Positions 7,283-8,555 of a stretch of 8,555 bases of DNA are shown in pieces; the first letter of the stretch is position 1, and the number at the start of each line of letters is the position of its first letter. The notes below the pieces were generated by a model. It was not told the origin of the DNA. It made no database searches and was given only the letters and a program-made list of their open reading frames with translations. This stretch comes from STC-74 sp043756665 (GTDB lineage: Bacteria; Patescibacteriota; Gracilibacteria; BD1-5; UBA2023). Both the position numbers and the translations under genes were made by a program. The DNA is taken from positions 1 through 8,555 of the forward strand of contig JAYUQR010000106.1 in NCBI GenBank assembly GCA_043756665.1, read 5' to 3'.

Positions 7283-8555
7283 ATGATTCAGTTATTTTTG
7301 GCAGGCGCTGGATTTATCCTCTGGGCGATCACGGTAATTCTATTTTACTATTCGAACTGGTATAGTAGCATCACTCATATCGAGAGTGCGAGTGGATTTA
7401 CTGGCTACCTCATATTCATGTGAGTTCTCTATATTGCCTATAAGGTATATATCCTCTTCATCAGTCCGAAGAAAGAACTCCGCTTCTGACTCTTTTCTAT
7501 TCTCGGATTTTTTCTCCTTCATCTCCTAATCATTTGTTGATTCTATTCGAGTTTTGCTGAGGTATTGCAGAGTCCTTTTATGAATGGTGCCAATGCATCG
7601 AGTCTTGTTCTCTTTTTTCATATTATTTCTCTCCTTCTCTACCCTGCCTTCCTCGTTCTGATAACGCGCAGTATCGGTTTCACACTCCTGAAGGCGATAC
7701 CATCACTCGACTGGAAAACTGAAGATATGAGGATCCGAGTTCCCGCAGAGATCAGTCTCTGATTTCTCATCTTTAGTACGATTCTCTTTGGTATATCCTA
7801 TTTCTTCGGTTTTGTTATCGGATCACTGATCACGACACTCATCATATCGGTATGCCTCTGAATCCCTGGACTCAGAGAAACCTACTATGATATCACAACT
7901 CGAAAAATACACATAGAGAATCACGATATAAATGGGTCTTTTAAGGATGGCCTGAACTTAAAACTCCTCTCCATAGAATTCTGAATGTTTTTTATCAGCT
8001 TTGTCCTCTCAGTCTCCCTCATCAATGCACTCAGACCCATGCCGATAGGTTGGGATGATCTGGGCGTCTATATGAATTTCCCGAAGATCATGGCGAGTTC
8101 ACATGAACTCCTCGTCTGAGGATGACTCTATGTATGGCAACTTCTCACAGCAACAGGGTTTCTCTTCTCCTATAATGCTGCCCAGGCATTCTATGTGAAT
8201 CAACTCGGAGGCATCCTCTCTATCTTCGCCATCATCTCTGTTCTCTCATATATCTTCCAGGAAAAGGAGAAAAAATCACTTCTCGCTCTCCCCGTTCTCC
8301 TCGCAGCAGTCTACTATGCTATCCCGATGACGGTATTCCAGCAGGCAAAAGATATGAAACTCGATCCGGCACTGATGTTTTTCAGTGTCAGCGCCTTCTG
8401 AGTCCTCTTTGCCTTATGGAAGAGTACATTCACGAATACCAATAAAGTATATGCCATAATCGCCCTCGCATGACTCCTCACGGGATTCGCCTTCTGAGTG
8501 AAGGTCACGACCCTCATGCTCCTCCTCGGGTGACTCGGTCTGATTGCGTATAGAT
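7283..8555 (+). CDS. Polytopic membrane protein, probable GT-C type glycosyltransferase (partial)
   Basis: The first 424 codons are present and the frame runs off the window. The product is strongly hydrophobic, with an N-terminal helix at about 3-23 and helices near 40-62, 68-92, 110-135, 155-182, 183-205, 228-246 and several beyond. The GT-C assignment rests on a pattern, not on a family hit. An acidic motif at the outer end of a helix (PIGWDDLGVYMN, D258 and D259) is followed by a second acidic loop (KDMKLDP, D357 and D361). Then comes a GLLTGFAFGVKVT segment, like the Gly-rich 'G...G.K.T' stretch in RgtA/ArnT-type enzymes. Those enzymes use polyprenyl-phosphate sugars at the outer membrane face, which would suit the flippase and LCP neighbours. 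About 12 TGA codons are read as Gly. It starts 17 bases after the flippase stop with no Shine-Dalgarno. The unusually long N-terminal membrane region before the first acidic motif is atypical. Confidence 0.6.

Noticed and set aside
128..8555. Chains of short ORFs split by TGA, which look like pseudogenes or frameshifts under the standard code
   Set aside because: All pieces of each gene lie in one frame and join exactly at TGA codons with no indels; intact motifs on both sides show the genes are whole.
128..8555. UGA read as Trp (code 4) or as selenocysteine
   Set aside because: TGA sits at conserved Gly positions, sometimes twice in a row, and at high density without any SECIS-like hairpins; Trp is encoded by TGG.

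Overview
This window reads cleanly only if TGA is translated as glycine (genetic code 25, UGA = Gly). Under the standard code every gene breaks into short pieces. With UGA as Gly there are five long, gap-free plus-strand genes whose conserved motifs fall in register. About 86 in-frame TGA codons occur, many at family-invariant glycines, and genes end only in TAA (three) or TAG (one). This code is established for Gracilibacteria (BD1-5) and Absconditabacteria (SR1) in the CPR/Patescibacteria. CGA, and probably CGG, still encode arginine here. The host is therefore most likely a gracilibacterium or a relative with unchanged Arg codons; the exact taxon is inference.

Layout. Positions 1-127 hold a possible gene tail, a hairpin followed by a T-run (likely terminator), and a promoter (TTGAAA/TATAAT) whose predicted start falls on the first ATG. 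Then follow, all on the plus strand with gaps of 39, 18, 1 and 17 bases: an LCP (LytR-CpsA-Psr) glycopolymer ligase (128-1786); a large class A penicillin-binding protein with GT51 and transpeptidase domains (1826-5017); an FtsE-type ABC ATPase (5036-5713); a Wzx-like lipid-linked oligosaccharide flippase (5715-7265); and the start of a polytopic membrane protein resembling GT-C glycosyltransferases (7283 to the window edge). No gene-free stretch exceeds about 130 bases, and I see no RNA genes, insertion sequences or CRISPR.

Taken together this is a cell-envelope assembly operon. The GT-C protein and flippase would build and export a lipid-linked glycan, the LCP enzyme would attach the glycopolymer to peptidoglycan, the PBP would polymerise and cross-link peptidoglycan, and FtsE would belong to the division-linked FtsEX system. 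FtsX does not follow FtsE; the flippase occupies that position. None of the five starts has a recognisable Shine-Dalgarno sequence, and two have a TATAAT box at leaderless spacing.

Most notable for a second look: the UGA recoding with retained Arg codons, the FtsE gene without FtsX, the apparent leaderless/SD-less starts, an approximately 100-residue cysteine-containing insertion between the GT51 and transpeptidase domains of the PBP, and a terminator and promoter that share sequence.
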